Notes under the pieces: generated by a model
What the model saw: only the letters and a program-made list of their open reading frames with translations
Databases searched by the model: none
Told to the model about the DNA's origin: nothing
Shown: positions 8,274 to 17,867 of the stretch, in pieces
How the letters are laid out: each line of letters starts with the position of its first letter
Numbering within the stretch: the stretch's first letter is position 1
Position numbers and translations under genes: made by a program
Source of the DNA: Salipiger sp. CCB-MM3
GTDB taxonomy: Bacteria; Pseudomonadota; Alphaproteobacteria; Rhodobacterales; Rhodobacteraceae
Length of the DNA: 64,000 nt
NCBI RefSeq assembly: GCF_001687105.1
Contig: NZ_CP014595.1
Span: forward strand, 1,759,001 to 1,823,000
Direction: 5' to 3'

Positions 8274-8952
8274 CTGCGGTGAGGTTTGCAAGCAGCGTCG
8301 CGGCGGCTTCCTGTTCGGCCTTGCGCTTCGAGCCGGCGGTGGCCTGCGCGCTTTGGCCCGAGGTCAGCCGCACCTCGATGGTGAAGACCGGCGCGTGATC
8401 GGGGCCGGAGCGCGAGGTCTCGACATAGGCAGGCGGGGTCATGCCGCGCGCCTGCGCCCATTCCTGCAGCGAGGTCTTGGGGTCGCGCGCATCCTGCTGC
8501 ACGGTCGAGACACGTTCGCCCCAAAGCCGCAGGATCATCTCGCGCGCCACTTCGAAGCCGCCGTCCAGATAGACCGCGGCGATCACCGCTTCCATCGCAT
8601 CGCCCAGAAGCGCCTGCTTGCGCCGCCCGCCCGACATCATCTCGGAGCGGCCCAGTTTCAGCGCCGCGCCCAGATCGACCTCGCGCGCCACTTCGGCGCA
8701 GGCCTCTTTGCGCACCAGCGCGTTGTAGCGCGGCGCAAGCTGACCCTCGCTGGCCTTGCGGTCCTCGGAGAGCAGCGCTTCGGCCATCACGAGGCCGAGC
8801 ACGCGGTCGCCGAGAAACTCGAGCCGCTGGTTGTCTTCGCGGCCGGGGCCGGACATCGACGAATGGGTGACGGCACGGCGCAGAAGCTCGGGCCGGTCGA
8901 ACCGGTGCCCGAGCCGCTGCTCAAGTGCTTCTATCTCGGCGGAACGCTTCAT
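8266..8952 (-). CDS. rnc: Ribonuclease III
   Basis: A 228-residue RNase III that cleaves double-stranded RNA, including rRNA precursors. The signature [20 protein letters not shown] (41-60) carries the catalytic acidic residues, with a second acidic cluster in [19 protein letters not shown] dsRNA-binding domain occupies the last 70 residues ([11 protein letters not shown] to the end). Its ATG overlaps the stop of lepB by four bases (ATGA), so lepB and rnc are coupled. Confidence 0.97.
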   Translation of the reverse strand: MKRSAEIEALEQRLGHRFDRPELLRRAVTHSSMSGPGREDNQRLEFLGDRVLGLVMAEALLSEDRKASEGQLAPRYNALVRKEACAEVAREVDLGAALKLGRSEMMSGGRRKQALLGDAMEAVIAAVYLDGGFEVAREMILRLWGERVSTVQQDARDPKTSLQEWAQARGMTPPAYVETSRSGPDHAPVFTIEVRLTSGQSAQATAGSKRKAEQEAAATLLANLTADG

Positions 8953-9782
8953 GTGATCTTGTGGAAGAACCGGTCGGAGCGCCAGGTCCAGAAGAACAGC
9001 ATCGACCGGCCCGCAGAGGAGAACATGACGCGCGTCGCCTTGCCGATGATGTTCTCGAAGGGCACGAAGCCGACGCCGCCCGCGGCATTGGGCACGCGGC
9101 TGTCGGCAGAGTTGTCGCGGTTGTCGCCCATCATGAAGAAATGACCCTCGGGCACGGTGTAGATCGGGGTGTTGTCCGACCCCTGCATGCCGATGTTGAG
9201 GATATCATGCTTCACGCCGTTGGGCAGCGTTTCCGTCCAGCGCGATTTCTCGCAGACCCCGCCGGTGCCGACCGGGCCGTTCTCGCAGCGCGGACGCAGA
9301 CCTTGCGGGCCCTGCGGCTCGGCGGTTTCGGTGAAGGTGCCGTTGGCTTCGACCTCGACAGGGGTGCCGTTGATGTAGAGCAGACCCTGCTTGACCTGAA
9401 TCTGATCGCCGGGCAGGCCGATCACCCGCTTGATGAAGTCGGTGCCATTGACCGGGTGGCGGAAGACCACCACGTCGCCGCGCTCGGGCTCGGAGCCGAA
9501 CAGGCGGGTGTTGTCGCCGTCAAGAAAGCCGCAGATGTCGCGTGCGTCGATGTCGATGCCGATGGAGTTCAGGCGGATCGACGGGCAGGAGGCGTAGGAA
9601 TAGCCGTAGGTCATCTTGTTGACGAAGAGGAAGTCGCCGATCAGCAGCGTGTCCTTCATCGAGCCCGAGGGAATCCAGAACGGCTGGAAGAACAGCGTGC
9701 GGAAGACGCCCGCGATGACCAGCGCCCAGAACACCGTCTTGACGGTTTCCCAGATCCCGCCCGATTTCTCTTCTTTCGCCAT
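8949..9782 (-). CDS. lepB: Signal peptidase I
   Basis: A 277-residue membrane-anchored signal peptidase. One transmembrane helix (about 14-32) precedes the nucleophile motif [15 protein letters not shown] with Ser41; the general-base lysine is K118 in [12 protein letters not shown]. Box E is [17 protein letters not shown]. It removes signal peptides from exported proteins on the periplasmic face. The region around 150-190 is longer than in the shortest family members. The start MAKEEKSGG at 9782 is chosen over an upstream in-frame codon that would reach back into the repeat region. Confidence 0.96.
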   Translation of the reverse strand: MAKEEKSGGIWETVKTVFWALVIAGVFRTLFFQPFWIPSGSMKDTLLIGDFLFVNKMTYGYSYASCPSIRLNSIGIDIDARDICGFLDGDNTRLFGSEPERGDVVVFRHPVNGTDFIKRVIGLPGDQIQVKQGLLYINGTPVEVEANGTFTETAEPQGPQGLRPRCENGPVGTGGVCEKSRWTETLPNGVKHDILNIGMQGSDNTPIYTVPEGHFFMMGDNRDNSADSRVPNAAGGVGFVPFENIIGKATRVMFSSAGRSMLFFWTWRSDRFFHKIT

Positions 9783-9871
9783 GGAAATCCGCCCCTGTGC
9801 CTCGATGTGCCTTGGTTTCTTGGCTTCATGGGCGGGGGAGGGGAGAGTGTCAAGCGGGGGCTGCCGCGTGG

Positions 9872-9915
9872 CAAATCTCTTCGAAGGGATTTGCAAAACC
9901 CTTCGAAGGGTTTTG
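9872..9915. repeat. Paired TTCGAA palindromes, copy 1
   Basis: Two 22-bp palindromes abut directly. The first (9872-9893) begins CAAATC and ends GATTTG around TCTTCGAAGG, with one G-T type mismatch; the second (9894-9915) is perfect, begins CAAAAC and ends GTTTTG around CCTTCGAAGG. The element lies between acpS and lepB on the same strand. A second pair is at 30527-30570. The layout resembles REP/BIME elements; function unknown. Confidence 0.75.
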
Positions 9916-9923
9916 TGCGCGCG

Positions 9924-10355
9924 TTACCCTTCCGTGATCGGCCCGGGTTTGGCGTGGGCGTGGGGGCGGGCCTCGATGACCACGAAGGCCTGCGCCCAAG
10001 GGTGATCGTCGGTGAGGGTGACATGGATGATCGCCTCGTGACCGTCCGGCGTCATCGCGTCGAGCCGCTCCTTCGCCCAGCCGGTCACCTGCATCACCGG
10101 CTGGCCGGTGGGCAGATTGGTCACCGCCATGTCCTTCCACGCGATGCCCATGCGCAGCCCGGTGCCGAGCGCCTTGGAGCAGGCCTCTTTGGCGGCCCAG
10201 CGTTTGGCATAGGTGCCCGCGACATCGCGGCGGCGTTCGGCCTTGCGCTGCTCGGTCTCGGTGAAGACACGGTTGCGGAACCGATCCCCGAAGCGCGCCA
10301 GCGTCGCTTCGATGCGCTCGATATTCGCAAGATCGGTGCCGATGCCGAGGATCAT
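9924..10355 (-). CDS. acpS: Holo-[acyl-carrier-protein] synthase
   Basis: A 143-residue AcpS transferring 4'-phosphopantetheine from CoA to apo-ACP. The two Mg-binding motifs are present: [11 protein letters not shown] with D8, and [16 protein letters not shown] with E57. The length is at the upper end for AcpS because of a C-terminal tail [12 protein letters not shown]. It sits 31 nt after pdxJ, the common pdxJ-acpS-lepB order. The TTCGAA palindromes separate it from lepB. Confidence 0.96.
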   Translation of the reverse strand: MILGIGTDLANIERIEATLARFGDRFRNRVFTETEQRKAERRRDVAGTYAKRWAAKEACSKALGTGLRMGIAWKDMAVTNLPTGQPVMQVTGWAKERLDAMTPDGHEAIIHVTLTDDHPWAQAFVVIEARPHAHAKPGPITEG

Positions 10356-10386
10356 CCGGGCAGTTTCCTTTGTTCGGGGGCGGGCC

Positions 10387-11139
10387 TCAGGCCCGCGCCG
10401 CGTCCATCAGGCGGCGCATCTCGGTGATCGCCGGGCCGAGACCGCGGAAGATCGCCTCGCCGATCAGGAAATGGCCGATGTTGAGCTCCATCACCTCGGG
10501 GAAGGCGGCGATGGGGGTCACCGTGTCATAGGTCAGCCCGTGTCCGGCATGCACCTCGAGCCCCAGCGAATGAGCGAAGGCCGACATGTCGCGCAGGCGC
10601 TCAAGCTCGGCGTCGCGCTCGGCGAATTTCTCTTCCGCGTGCAGGTCGCAATAGGCGCCGGTGTGCAGTTCGATGACCTGCGCGCCGATCCGGTGCGCGG
10701 CTTCGATCTGCGGCTTGTCGGGGGCGATGAAGATCGACACCCGGCAGCCTGCCTCGCGCAGCGGCGCGATGAAATGCGCCAGCCGGTTTTCTTCGCGCGC
10801 CACTTCCAGCCCGCCCTCGGTGGTGCGTTCCTCGCGCTTTTCGGGAACGATGCAGACCGCGTGCGGCTTGTGGCGCAGCGCGATGGCCTGCATCTCGTCG
10901 GTGGCGGCCATCTCGAAGTTGAGCGGCACCGACAGAGTGCTCATCAGCCCGTCGATATCCGCGTCCGAGATGTGCCGGCGGTCTTCGCGCAGATGCGCGG
11001 TGATGCCATCGGCGCCCGCCTCTTCGGCCAGTTTCGCGGCGCGCAGCGGGCAGGGGTAGGCGCTGCCGCGCGCGTTGCGCACGGTGGCGACATGGTCGAT
11101 GTTGACGCCCAGTCTCAGGCGTCCGGCGTAGTCGCTCAT
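10387..11139 (-). CDS. pdxJ: Pyridoxine 5'-phosphate synthase
   Basis: A 250-residue PdxJ, the TIM-barrel enzyme closing the pyridoxine ring from 1-deoxyxylulose 5-phosphate and 3-amino-2-oxopropyl phosphate. The N-terminal [18 protein letters not shown], the [13 protein letters not shown] phosphate loop, and [11 protein letters not shown] and [14 protein letters not shown] near the C-terminus are all family hallmarks. It starts the pdxJ-acpS-lepB-rnc run and lies 48 nt after DUF2062. Confidence 0.97.
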   Translation of the reverse strand: MSDYAGRLRLGVNIDHVATVRNARGSAYPCPLRAAKLAEEAGADGITAHLREDRRHISDADIDGLMSTLSVPLNFEMAATDEMQAIALRHKPHAVCIVPEKREERTTEGGLEVAREENRLAHFIAPLREAGCRVSIFIAPDKPQIEAAHRIGAQVIELHTGAYCDLHAEEKFAERDAELERLRDMSAFAHSLGLEVHAGHGLTYDTVTPIAAFPEVMELNIGHFLIGEAIFRGLGPAITEMRRLMDAARA

Positions 11140-11187
11140 CGGAAATCCTCCGGGGATGGAACGAACGGGGTCAATCTGCGGCGGACC

Positions 11188-11841
11188 CTAGTCCGGCGCG
11201 CCGCCCTCGTCAGCCGCTTTCTGCTTCTTTTTCAACGCCGCGAGCTTTTTCTTCAGCGCCCCGCGGCGGCGGTTTTGATAGGCGCGAATGACCGGCACCG
11301 ACAGGTAGTAGGCCACCAGCCCCGCGATGATGCCCGGAATGATGCCGCCGATCAGATAGGGGTAGAACACCTCGTGGAAGAAGATCCGCAGGTTCGTCCA
11401 ATCGGTGGTGTCGCTGGTGAAGATGGCAAGGATGTTGTGCCACAGGTCGTGCCCGGCGTAGGTGAATTTCTCCAGCAGCGAGGCGTGATGCGGCGAGTGC
11501 CGGTTGATGCCCAGAAGGAAATACCCGGTCTCCAGCGACACGATGCCGATCGGCACATAGGTCAGAGGGTTGCCAAAGAAGGTCCCGAGCAGCGCCGCGA
11601 TGATATTGCCGCGCACCAGCCATGCCAGCGTGGCCGCCACAATGAAATGCAGCCCGTAAAGCGGGGTGAAGGTGGTGAAGACACCGGCAAAGATGCCGCG
11701 GGCGATGGTTTCAGGCGTGTCGGGCAGGCGGTGCAGACGGTGCTGGACATAACGCGCGGCACGCCCCCAGCCGCCGCGCGGCCAGAAGAATTCGAGCACG
11801 GCCCTCCAGACTGGCCGTTTGTCGCGCCGCTTGAAAACCAA
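11188..11841 (-). CDS. DUF2062 membrane protein
   Basis: A 217-residue protein of the DUF2062 family. The core is TIARGIFAGVFTTFTPLYGL followed by hydrophobic segments with GTFFGNPLTYVP; another membrane segment lies near 165-185 (IGGIIPGIIAGLVAYYL). The C-terminus is strongly basic (KKKLAALKKKQK). Function is not established. It sits 21 nt after rsh, as in many relatives, and may be co-transcribed with it. Confidence 0.85.
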   Translation of the reverse strand: MVFKRRDKRPVWRAVLEFFWPRGGWGRAARYVQHRLHRLPDTPETIARGIFAGVFTTFTPLYGLHFIVAATLAWLVRGNIIAALLGTFFGNPLTYVPIGIVSLETGYFLLGINRHSPHHASLLEKFTYAGHDLWHNILAIFTSDTTDWTNLRIFFHEVFYPYLIGGIIPGIIAGLVAYYLSVPVIRAYQNRRRGALKKKLAALKKKQKAADEGGAPD

Positions 11842-11862
11842 TGGCGCCCTTCCCCTTTGTCT

Positions 11863-14001
11863 CTACTCCGCGGCGGCAGGCACGGCCGCCAGGGAGGCAT
11901 CGCGATGGCGGCTCACAGAGGCCACGTCGCTTTCGGCTTCGAGTGCGGACATCACCGAGTGGAGGTGTTCGGCGTCCCTCAGTTCCAGATCAATCTGAAT
12001 TCTGAAGAAGTCCGGTTTCCGGTCGATGAAGTGCAGGTCCGAGATATTGGCCCCGCGCTCGCCGATCAAGGTGCAAATACGCCCCAGCACGCCAGCGTCA
12101 TTGCCGACTGTTGTATCGAGGCTCACATCATAGGCCGCAGGGTGCGTGCCATCGGCCCAATGCAGGTCGACCCAGCGCTCCGGCTGATCCTCGTATTTGG
12201 CCAGCGATTCGCAGTCGATGGCATGGACGAAGACGCCCTTGCCGCGTTTGGTGATGCCGATGATGCGCTCGCCCGGCAGCGGCTGACAGCAGCGCGCACG
12301 GGTGAAACCGGTGCCCGGCTCGAGGCCGATGACGGCGCGCTGCATCTCCACCTCGTGTTCGTCCGAGGGGGTGAGATCGGGATAGACCGCATGCACCACC
12401 TCGCGGGTGGTCAGCTCGGCGCTGCCGAGGCGGGCGAGCAATTCGTCGGCATCCTCGATCCGCAGCGTCTGCGCGGCCTTTTCCAGCACTTTGTCGGTGG
12501 ATTTCTTGCCCACATGCTCGAAGGCCGAGCGCGCAAGCTCTTGGCCCAGCTTGATGAACCGCCCACGGCCCGCCTCGCGCAGGGCGCGGCGAATGGCGCT
12601 GCGCGCCTTGCCGGTGGTGGCGATATCAAGCCATGTGCCCTGCGGCGTCTGACCTTCGGCGGTGATGATCTCGACCGACTGGCCGTTCTTCAGCCGGGTC
12701 CAGAGCGGCACGCGGATACCGTCGACCTTGGCGCCGACGCAGGCCGAACCGATGCGGGTGTGGATCGCATAGGCGTAATCGAGCGGCGTGGCGCCGCGCG
12801 GCAGCTTCACCACGTCGCCTTTGGGCGTGAAGCAGAACACCTTGTCCGAATACATCTCGAGCTTCACCGCCTCGAGGAATTCGTCGTGATCCTCCTCGGC
12901 GTCGAACTGTTCGGTGAGCGAGGAAATCCACTTGGCGGGATCGACGGCAAAGGGGTTCTCGGAGCGCACGCCATCGCGATAGGACCAATGCGCGGCGACA
13001 CCGGTCTCGGCCACGTCATGCATCTGGCGGGTGCGGATCTGCACCTCGACGCGCTTGCCGTCGCGGCCCGACACGGTGGTGTGGATCGAGCGATAGCCGT
13101 TCGACTTGGGCTGGCTGACGTAATCCTTGAACCGGCCCGGCACGGCGCGCCAGCGCTGGTGGATCACGCCGAGCGCGCGATAGGTGTCCATCTCCGAGCG
13201 GGTGATCACCCGAAAGCCGTAGATGTCCGACAGGCGGGAAAAGCCCATGCCCTTTTCCTGCATCTTGCGCCAGATCGAATAGGGCTTCTTGGCGCGGCCA
13301 AAAACTTCGGCCTCGATGCCCGCCGCCTCAAGCTCGTGGCGCATGTCGCCGGTGATCCGGTGGATCACATCGCCGGCTTCTTTCTGCAGGTTGATGAAGC
13401 GCCGGATGATCGAGGCGCGGCCCTCGGGGTTGAGCACCCGGAACGCCAGATCCTCCAGCTCTTCGCGCATCCATTGCATACCCATGCGGCCCGCCAGCGG
13501 GGCATAGATATCCATGGTCTCGCGCGCCTTCTGCACCTGCTTTTCCGGGCGCATCGCCTTGATCGTCCGCATGTTGTGCAGACGGTCGGCGAGCTTCACC
13601 AGAATCACCCGCAGGTCGCGGGACATGGCCATGAAGAGCTTGCGGAAGTTTTCGGCCTGCTTGGTCTCGGAGGAGGAGAGCTGCAGGTTGGTCAGCTTGG
13701 TGACCCCGTCGACCAGATCCGCCACTTCCGAGCCGAAGCGGTCCGCCACATCCTGATAGGAGGCGCGGGTGTCCTCGATCGTATCGTGCAGCAGGGCGGT
13801 GATGATCGTCGCGTCGTCCAGTTGCTGCTCTGTGAGGATGGCGGCAACGGCGACGGGATGGGTGAAGTACAGCTCGCCGGAATGGCGGTACTGCCCTTCA
13901 TGCATCCGCAGGCCATAGTCATAGGCCTCGCGGATCAGCTTTTCATTGGTCTTGGGATTGTAGTTGCGGACCAGTGCAACAAGGTCTTCCGCCGCGATCA
14001 T
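11863..14001 (-). CDS. rsh: Bifunctional (p)ppGpp synthetase/hydrolase (RelA/SpoT homologue)
   Basis: A 712-residue Rsh, the stringent-response alarmone enzyme. The N-terminal HD hydrolase domain is intact (LLHDTIEDT, H72/D73). The synthetase domain contains GRFKDYVSQPKSNGYRSIHT; the RFKD (RxKD) motif is that of bifunctional enzymes rather than RelA-only synthetases. A TGS domain follows near 390-450 (FTPKGDVVKLPRGATPLDYAY) and a C-terminal ACT domain near 635-700. It lies 40 nt downstream of rpoZ, the standard alphaproteobacterial pairing. Confidence 0.96.
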   Translation of the reverse strand: MIAAEDLVALVRNYNPKTNEKLIREAYDYGLRMHEGQYRHSGELYFTHPVAVAAILTEQQLDDATIITALLHDTIEDTRASYQDVADRFGSEVADLVDGVTKLTNLQLSSSETKQAENFRKLFMAMSRDLRVILVKLADRLHNMRTIKAMRPEKQVQKARETMDIYAPLAGRMGMQWMREELEDLAFRVLNPEGRASIIRRFINLQKEAGDVIHRITGDMRHELEAAGIEAEVFGRAKKPYSIWRKMQEKGMGFSRLSDIYGFRVITRSEMDTYRALGVIHQRWRAVPGRFKDYVSQPKSNGYRSIHTTVSGRDGKRVEVQIRTRQMHDVAETGVAAHWSYRDGVRSENPFAVDPAKWISSLTEQFDAEEDHDEFLEAVKLEMYSDKVFCFTPKGDVVKLPRGATPLDYAYAIHTRIGSACVGAKVDGIRVPLWTRLKNGQSVEIITAEGQTPQGTWLDIATTGKARSAIRRALREAGRGRFIKLGQELARSAFEHVGKKSTDKVLEKAAQTLRIEDADELLARLGSAELTTREVVHAVYPDLTPSDEHEVEMQRAVIGLEPGTGFTRARCCQPLPGERIIGITKRGKGVFVHAIDCESLAKYEDQPERWVDLHWADGTHPAAYDVSLDTTVGNDAGVLGRICTLIGERGANISDLHFIDRKPDFFRIQIDLELRDAEHLHSVMSALEAESDVASVSRHRDASLAAVPAAAE

Positions 14002-14041
14002 GGGCGCCTATCCTTACCCTGGCCCGCTACTGCCGAGCCTC

Positions 14042-14395
14042 TCAGCTCTCTCCCTGCGCTTCCATAAGGGCGCGAAGGAGCTTTTCCTCGGACATGTCGT
14101 CTTCGACCGGTTTGTCCTGCTCGGCGCCCATCAGCAGCGCCATGCTGTCTTCTTCGGGCTCATCGACCTCGATCTGAGTCTGATGCGACTCGATCAGGCG
14201 CTCACGCAGTTCATCCGCCGACTGGGTTTCCTCGGCGATTTCGCGCAGGGCGACCACCGGGTTTTTGTCGTTGTCGCGGTCCACGGTGATCGGCGCACCA
14301 GACGCCACTTCGCGGGCGCGATGGGAGGCGAGCATCACCAGCTCGAACCGGTTGGGAACCTTGTCGACGCAGTCTTCTACCGTCACGCGTGCCAT
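14042..14395 (-). CDS. rpoZ: RNA polymerase omega subunit
   Basis: A 117-residue omega subunit starting [20 protein letters not shown], with the conserved LASHRAREV segment and the later [13 protein letters not shown]. Omega chaperones the beta' subunit and takes part in the ppGpp response, in keeping with the adjacent rsh. The C-terminal 40 residues are acidic and variable. A possible ribosome-binding AAGGTG precedes the ATG. Confidence 0.95.
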   Translation of the reverse strand: MARVTVEDCVDKVPNRFELVMLASHRAREVASGAPITVDRDNDKNPVVALREIAEETQSADELRERLIESHQTQIEVDEPEEDSMALLMGAEQDKPVEDDMSEEKLLRALMEAQGES

Positions 14396-14493
14396 GAGCG
14401 TTTCACCTTGGGTTGACCGTAAGAACGGAGACTCCTACCGCGATGCCTGAAGATTGACAAGCGCAAACGGAGCGTCTTTTCTGCGCAATTCTA

Positions 14494-15060
14494 TCACATC
14501 GGCACGACTTCGGCGCGCTGTTCCTGCGGCAGCTCGGCACACATTTGCGCAACCGTCTTTGACAGCAGCGGGTGGCACCAATCAGCGGCGATGTCTTGCA
14601 GCGGCACCAAGACAAAGGCGCGGTCCTGCAGGCGCGGGTGCGGAAGAATCAGCTCTGTCGGCGTGACGCCCTGTTGCTTGTCTGCCGGAATATTTCGCCA
14701 TTCGCTCTGCGTGGTTGTATTTGGCATTACGATTTCGCCAATGGCGATGAGATCAAGATCCAGCGTGCGGCTGCCCCAACGTCTTTCTCTTTCGCGCCCG
14801 AACTGTGCTTCGACCCGGTGCAGCGCCGCCAGCACCTCGGCGGGATGTCCGGGACCCGACAGTCGGGCGCAGGCGTTGACATAGTCGGGGCCGAAACCTG
14901 CGGGAAAACACGGGGTTGCATAAAAGCGGCTCACCGCCTCCACAGTGTAACCCTCGCTTTCAAGAGCGGTCAGCGCGGCCCGCAGGGTTTGCAGGGGCGA
15001 TCCTGCTTCGGAGGGCAGGTTTGCGCCCAGTGCCACCAGTATTTGCTGATCCGAAGCCAT
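14494..15060 (-). CDS. folK: 2-amino-4-hydroxy-6-hydroxymethyldihydropteridine pyrophosphokinase
   Basis: A 188-residue HPPK transferring pyrophosphate from ATP to the pterin in folate synthesis. The ALGANLPSEAG start, the SRFYATPCFPAGFGPDYVNAC region and the signature WGSRTLDLDLIAIG are diagnostic, and HPRLQDRAFVLVPL follows. The ATG at 15060 is preferred because AAGGA lies about 10 nt upstream; an ATG at 15081 is an alternative. It is divergent from the NYN-domain gene, with a 137-nt gap. Confidence 0.93.
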   Translation of the reverse strand: MASDQQILVALGANLPSEAGSPLQTLRAALTALESEGYTVEAVSRFYATPCFPAGFGPDYVNACARLSGPGHPAEVLAALHRVEAQFGRERERRWGSRTLDLDLIAIGEIVMPNTTTQSEWRNIPADKQQGVTPTELILPHPRLQDRAFVLVPLQDIAADWCHPLLSKTVAQMCAELPQEQRAEVVPM

Positions 15061-15197
15061 TAGCGTGCTATCCTTCTGCATATATTGCTCTGCTTGAAAA
15101 GCTGATCGAAAGGCTTACTCTCAGAAATGGGCGCCTCCCACACTCATTTTTTCCCACTCACGGATCATGGCGCCCTGATTGCTCGAAAGGACATTTG

Positions 15198-15770
15198 ATG
15201 TTTTACAAGGACGAACGGTTGGCGCTGTTCATTGACGGGTCCAACCTGTACGCAGCCGCCAAAGCCCTCGGCTTCGACATCGACTACAAGCTGCTTCGAC
15301 AAGAATTCGTGCGCCGCGGCAAGATGGTGCGCGCGTTCTATTACACCGCTCTTCTCGAAAACGACGAATATTCGCCGATCCGCCCGCTGGTGGACTGGCT
15401 GCACTACAACGGCTTCACCATGGTGACCAAGCCGGCGAAGGAATACACCGACGCCCAGGGCCGCCGTAAGGTGAAAGGCAACATGGACATCGAACTGACC
15501 GTTGATGCCATGGAACTGGCGCCGCGCGTCGATCACATCGTGCTGTTCTCTGGGGATGGGGACTTCCGGCCGCTGATCGAAAGCCTGCAGCGTCAGGGCG
15601 TGCGCGTTTCTGTCGTCTCGACGATCCGCAGCCAGCCGCCGATGATCGCTGACGAACTTCGTCGTCAGGCCGATAACTTCATCGAACTCGACGAGCTTCG
15701 CGAAGTGATCGGGCGTCCGCCGCGGGAGCAGCAGGCGGAGCGCAACTTTGAGGTCGCCAACGGGCACTAA
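15198..15770 (+). CDS. NYN domain (LabA/DUF88) putative ribonuclease
   Basis: A 190-residue NYN-domain protein with PIN-like acidic residues: LFIDGSNLY near 10-18, KGNMDIELTVDAM near 92-104 and VLFSGDGDFRPLIESL near 115-130. The family is predicted to be metal-dependent RNases. LabA-type members occur widely in Rhodobacterales with no settled target. The start follows a GAAAGGA site 8 nt upstream. The C-terminal tail REQQAERNFEVANGH is polar and probably disordered. Confidence 0.88.
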   Translation: MFYKDERLALFIDGSNLYAAAKALGFDIDYKLLRQEFVRRGKMVRAFYYTALLENDEYSPIRPLVDWLHYNGFTMVTKPAKEYTDAQGRRKVKGNMDIELTVDAMELAPRVDHIVLFSGDGDFRPLIESLQRQGVRVSVVSTIRSQPPMIADELRRQADNFIELDELREVIGRPPREQQAERNFEVANGH

Positions 15771-15826
15771 GCCCGATGACAATGCATTTGGGACTGCGGG
15801 TGTTATGGGGATGAGGTCCGCAGTTA

Positions 15827-16267
15827 ATGCTTAGTGAGGCTGCCGGTCTTGGCGGCCTCTTCCTCGCGGCGTTTGGCGCCGCGACCATACTGCCGTTCCA
15901 GTCCGAGCTGATTTTCGCCGGGCTGCAACTGCGGACAGAGATTCCGGTCTGGGCGCTGGTGCTCGTGGCGAGCATCGGCAACACGCTCGGCTCGGTGGTC
16001 AACTATGCGCTTGGCGTCGGGCTCGAGCATTACCGGCACAAGCGGTGGTTTCCTTTGACCGAAGCGCAGCTTGATCGTGCACAGCGCTGGTACGCGCGCT
16101 GGGGCATCTGGTCGCTGCTGTTCAGCTGGGCGCCCTTGGGCGACGGGTTCACCGTGGTCGCAGGCATCATGCGCACGCCGCTGTGGCTGTTCGTGTCGCT
16201 CGTGGCGATTGCCAAAACAGGCCGCTACATCATCCTTGCGTGGCTCACCAGCGCCACGCTGGGCTGA
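15827..16267 (+). CDS. YqaA family (DedA-like) membrane protein
   Basis: A 146-residue small membrane protein related to YqaA and DedA/SNARE-associated proteins. [14 protein letters not shown] near 23-36 and [16 protein letters not shown] near 49-64 match the re-entrant-loop region; [18 protein letters not shown] follows near 99-116. Homologues are implicated in lipid or ion movement, but the role here is unknown. GAGG in the 20 nt before the ATG is only a modest ribosome-binding site. Confidence 0.83.
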   Translation: MLSEAAGLGGLFLAAFGAATILPFQSELIFAGLQLRTEIPVWALVLVASIGNTLGSVVNYALGVGLEHYRHKRWFPLTEAQLDRAQRWYARWGIWSLLFSWAPLGDGFTVVAGIMRTPLWLFVSLVAIAKTGRYIILAWLTSATLG

Positions 16268-16383
16268 GCGCCTCTGGACCCGCGCGGTCAGAGCCACTAG
16301 GTCTTGGGGTAACGGCAGGCGCCCTTAATCCAAGGTCCGCCAAAGCCCTCACCGATGCTGCGAGCCCTTTCGTGACCGAGACC

Positions 16384-17334
16384 ATGACCAAATCCCCGCT
16401 TACCCTCTATCTGGCCGCGCCGCGCGGGTTCTGCGCTGGTGTCGACCGGGCGATCAAGATCGTCGAAATGGCGCTCGAGAAATGGGGCGCGCCGGTCTAC
16501 GTGCGCCACGAGATCGTGCACAATAAATTCGTCGTCGACGGGCTGCGCGACAAGGGCGCGGTGTTTGTCGAAGAGCTCGAAGAATGCCCGCTCGACCGCC
16601 CGGTGATCTTCTCGGCACATGGCGTGCCAAAGGCCGTGCCCGCCGAGGCCGCCCGGCGCGAGATGGTCTATGTCGACGCCACCTGCCCGCTGGTGTCGAA
16701 AGTGCATATCGAGGCGGCCCGCCACCACGAAAACGGCCTGCAGATGATCATGATCGGCCATGAGGGCCACCCCGAGACGATCGGCACAATGGGCCAGCTG
16801 CCCGAAGGGGAAGTGCTGTTGGTCGAGACCGTCGCCGATGTGGCGCATGTTGACGTCCGCGATCCCGAAAAGCTCGCCTTCGTGACGCAGACCACCCTGT
16901 CGGTCGATGACACGGTGGATATTGTGGCGGCGCTGAAGCAGCGCTTTCCGGCCATCGTCGGCCCCCATAAGGAAGACATCTGCTACGCCACCACCAACCG
17001 TCAGGACGCGGTGAAGGCCATCGCGGGCGACTGCGACGCGCTGCTGGTGGTGGGGGCGCCCAATTCCTCGAACTCCAAGCGTCTGGTCGAAGTGGCGCGC
17101 AAGGCGGGCTGTTCCTACGCCCAGCTTGTGCAGCGCGCCGATGACATCGACTGGCGTGCGCTCGAAGGCATCCGTACGGTGGGTGTCACCGCAGGCGCCT
17201 CGGCCCCCGAGGTGCTGATCGACGAGGTCGTCGCCGCCTTTGGCGCGCGCTACGACATGACCGTCGAGCAGGTGGAAACCGCGCAGGAAGACATCGAGTT
17301 CAAGGTGCCGCGCGTCCTGCGCATGCCCGCGTGA
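16384..17334 (+). CDS. ispH: 4-hydroxy-3-methylbut-2-enyl diphosphate reductase
   Basis: A 316-residue IspH, the last enzyme of the MEP pathway, making IPP and DMAPP. The three [4Fe-4S] cysteines lie in [23 protein letters not shown] and [11 protein letters not shown]. The catalytic glutamate region [10 protein letters not shown] and [15 protein letters not shown] are present. The start [15 protein letters not shown] at 16384 matches the family N-terminus. The next gene begins with a GTG that overlaps its stop by four bases. Confidence 0.97.
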   Translation: MTKSPLTLYLAAPRGFCAGVDRAIKIVEMALEKWGAPVYVRHEIVHNKFVVDGLRDKGAVFVEELEECPLDRPVIFSAHGVPKAVPAEAARREMVYVDATCPLVSKVHIEAARHHENGLQMIMIGHEGHPETIGTMGQLPEGEVLLVETVADVAHVDVRDPEKLAFVTQTTLSVDDTVDIVAALKQRFPAIVGPHKEDICYATTNRQDAVKAIAGDCDALLVVGAPNSSNSKRLVEVARKAGCSYAQLVQRADDIDWRALEGIRTVGVTAGASAPEVLIDEVVAAFGARYDMTVEQVETAQEDIEFKVPRVLRMPA

Positions 17335-17723
17335 GCCTGCCAAAGCTCTCGCTGGTCCTGCTGCCGCAGGAGCATGCGATCCTGCGTCTTCCGCCCGACG
17401 CCCCCTTTCCCGACTGGACCGGCACCTCGGGCTGCGTCAGCCTGACCCGCGCGCCGGACGAGCTGTCGGTGGTGTGCCCCGCCGCCGTTGTCCCCGCGGG
17501 GACAGAGGGCAGCTTTGGCTGGCGGGCGTTCCGTGTCGACACGCTGGCGGGGCTGGACGAACCGGGCGTGGTGCTCGCCGCGGTGAAGCCACTGTCGGAG
17601 GCAGCGCTCGGCGTCTTCGTGATCTCCACATTCCTGCGCGACTATCTTCTGGTCAGCGGCGAGAGCTTGGGCCGGGCGCATGCGTTGCTCACGGAGGCCG
17701 GGCATCGTATCACCGCAGGCTGA
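17331..17723 (+). CDS. ACT domain protein (CASTOR-like ACT)
   Basis: A 130-residue protein with the double-ACT layout of CASTOR/ACT_7-type proteins: [15 protein letters not shown] in the first half and the [20 protein letters not shown] helix in the second. Such domains usually bind amino acids; no ligand is visible here. It starts with GTG overlapping the ispH stop (GTGA), so it is translationally coupled to ispH. ATG starts further in would remove the first beta-strand. Confidence 0.8.
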   Translation: MSLPKLSLVLLPQEHAILRLPPDAPFPDWTGTSGCVSLTRAPDELSVVCPAAVVPAGTEGSFGWRAFRVDTLAGLDEPGVVLAAVKPLSEAALGVFVISTFLRDYLLVSGESLGRAHALLTEAGHRITAG

Positions 17724-17831
17724 CCGCCGTAAGCAACGCCTGCGCCCGTTGACAGGGCAGAGGCGATCGGGAACCTTGCGGCCAGAGCAAGACCCGCCGC
17801 GCCCTCGGCCAAGACATTCGGAGGAGAGACC

Positions 17832-17867
17832 ATGCCCCGCCCATTCCCGCTGTGGAGCCGCGCATGA
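17832..17867 (+). CDS. 11-codon leader ORF coupled to the DUF3429 gene
   Basis: GGAGGAG at 17820-17826 is followed after five bases by ATG at 17832, opening MPRPFPLWSRA and ending with a TGA that overlaps the ATG of the DUF3429 gene (ATGA). It is out of frame with that gene, so it is not an extended start. The strong ribosome-binding site belongs to the leader; the main gene has only GGAG at 17854. This suggests translational coupling or a regulatory leader peptide. Too short to judge from composition. Confidence 0.45.
   Translation: MPRPFPLWSRA

Noticed and set aside
10213..14067. A 1284-codon plus-strand open frame opposite pdxJ, DUF2062 and rsh
   Set aside because: It is antisense to three recognised genes, rich in Arg, His and Gly as expected for a high-G+C shadow frame, and has no family motif.
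14432..14460. TTGTCA and TAGGAG on the minus strand as the rpoZ promoter
   Set aside because: The -10 match is too weak to call from sequence alone.
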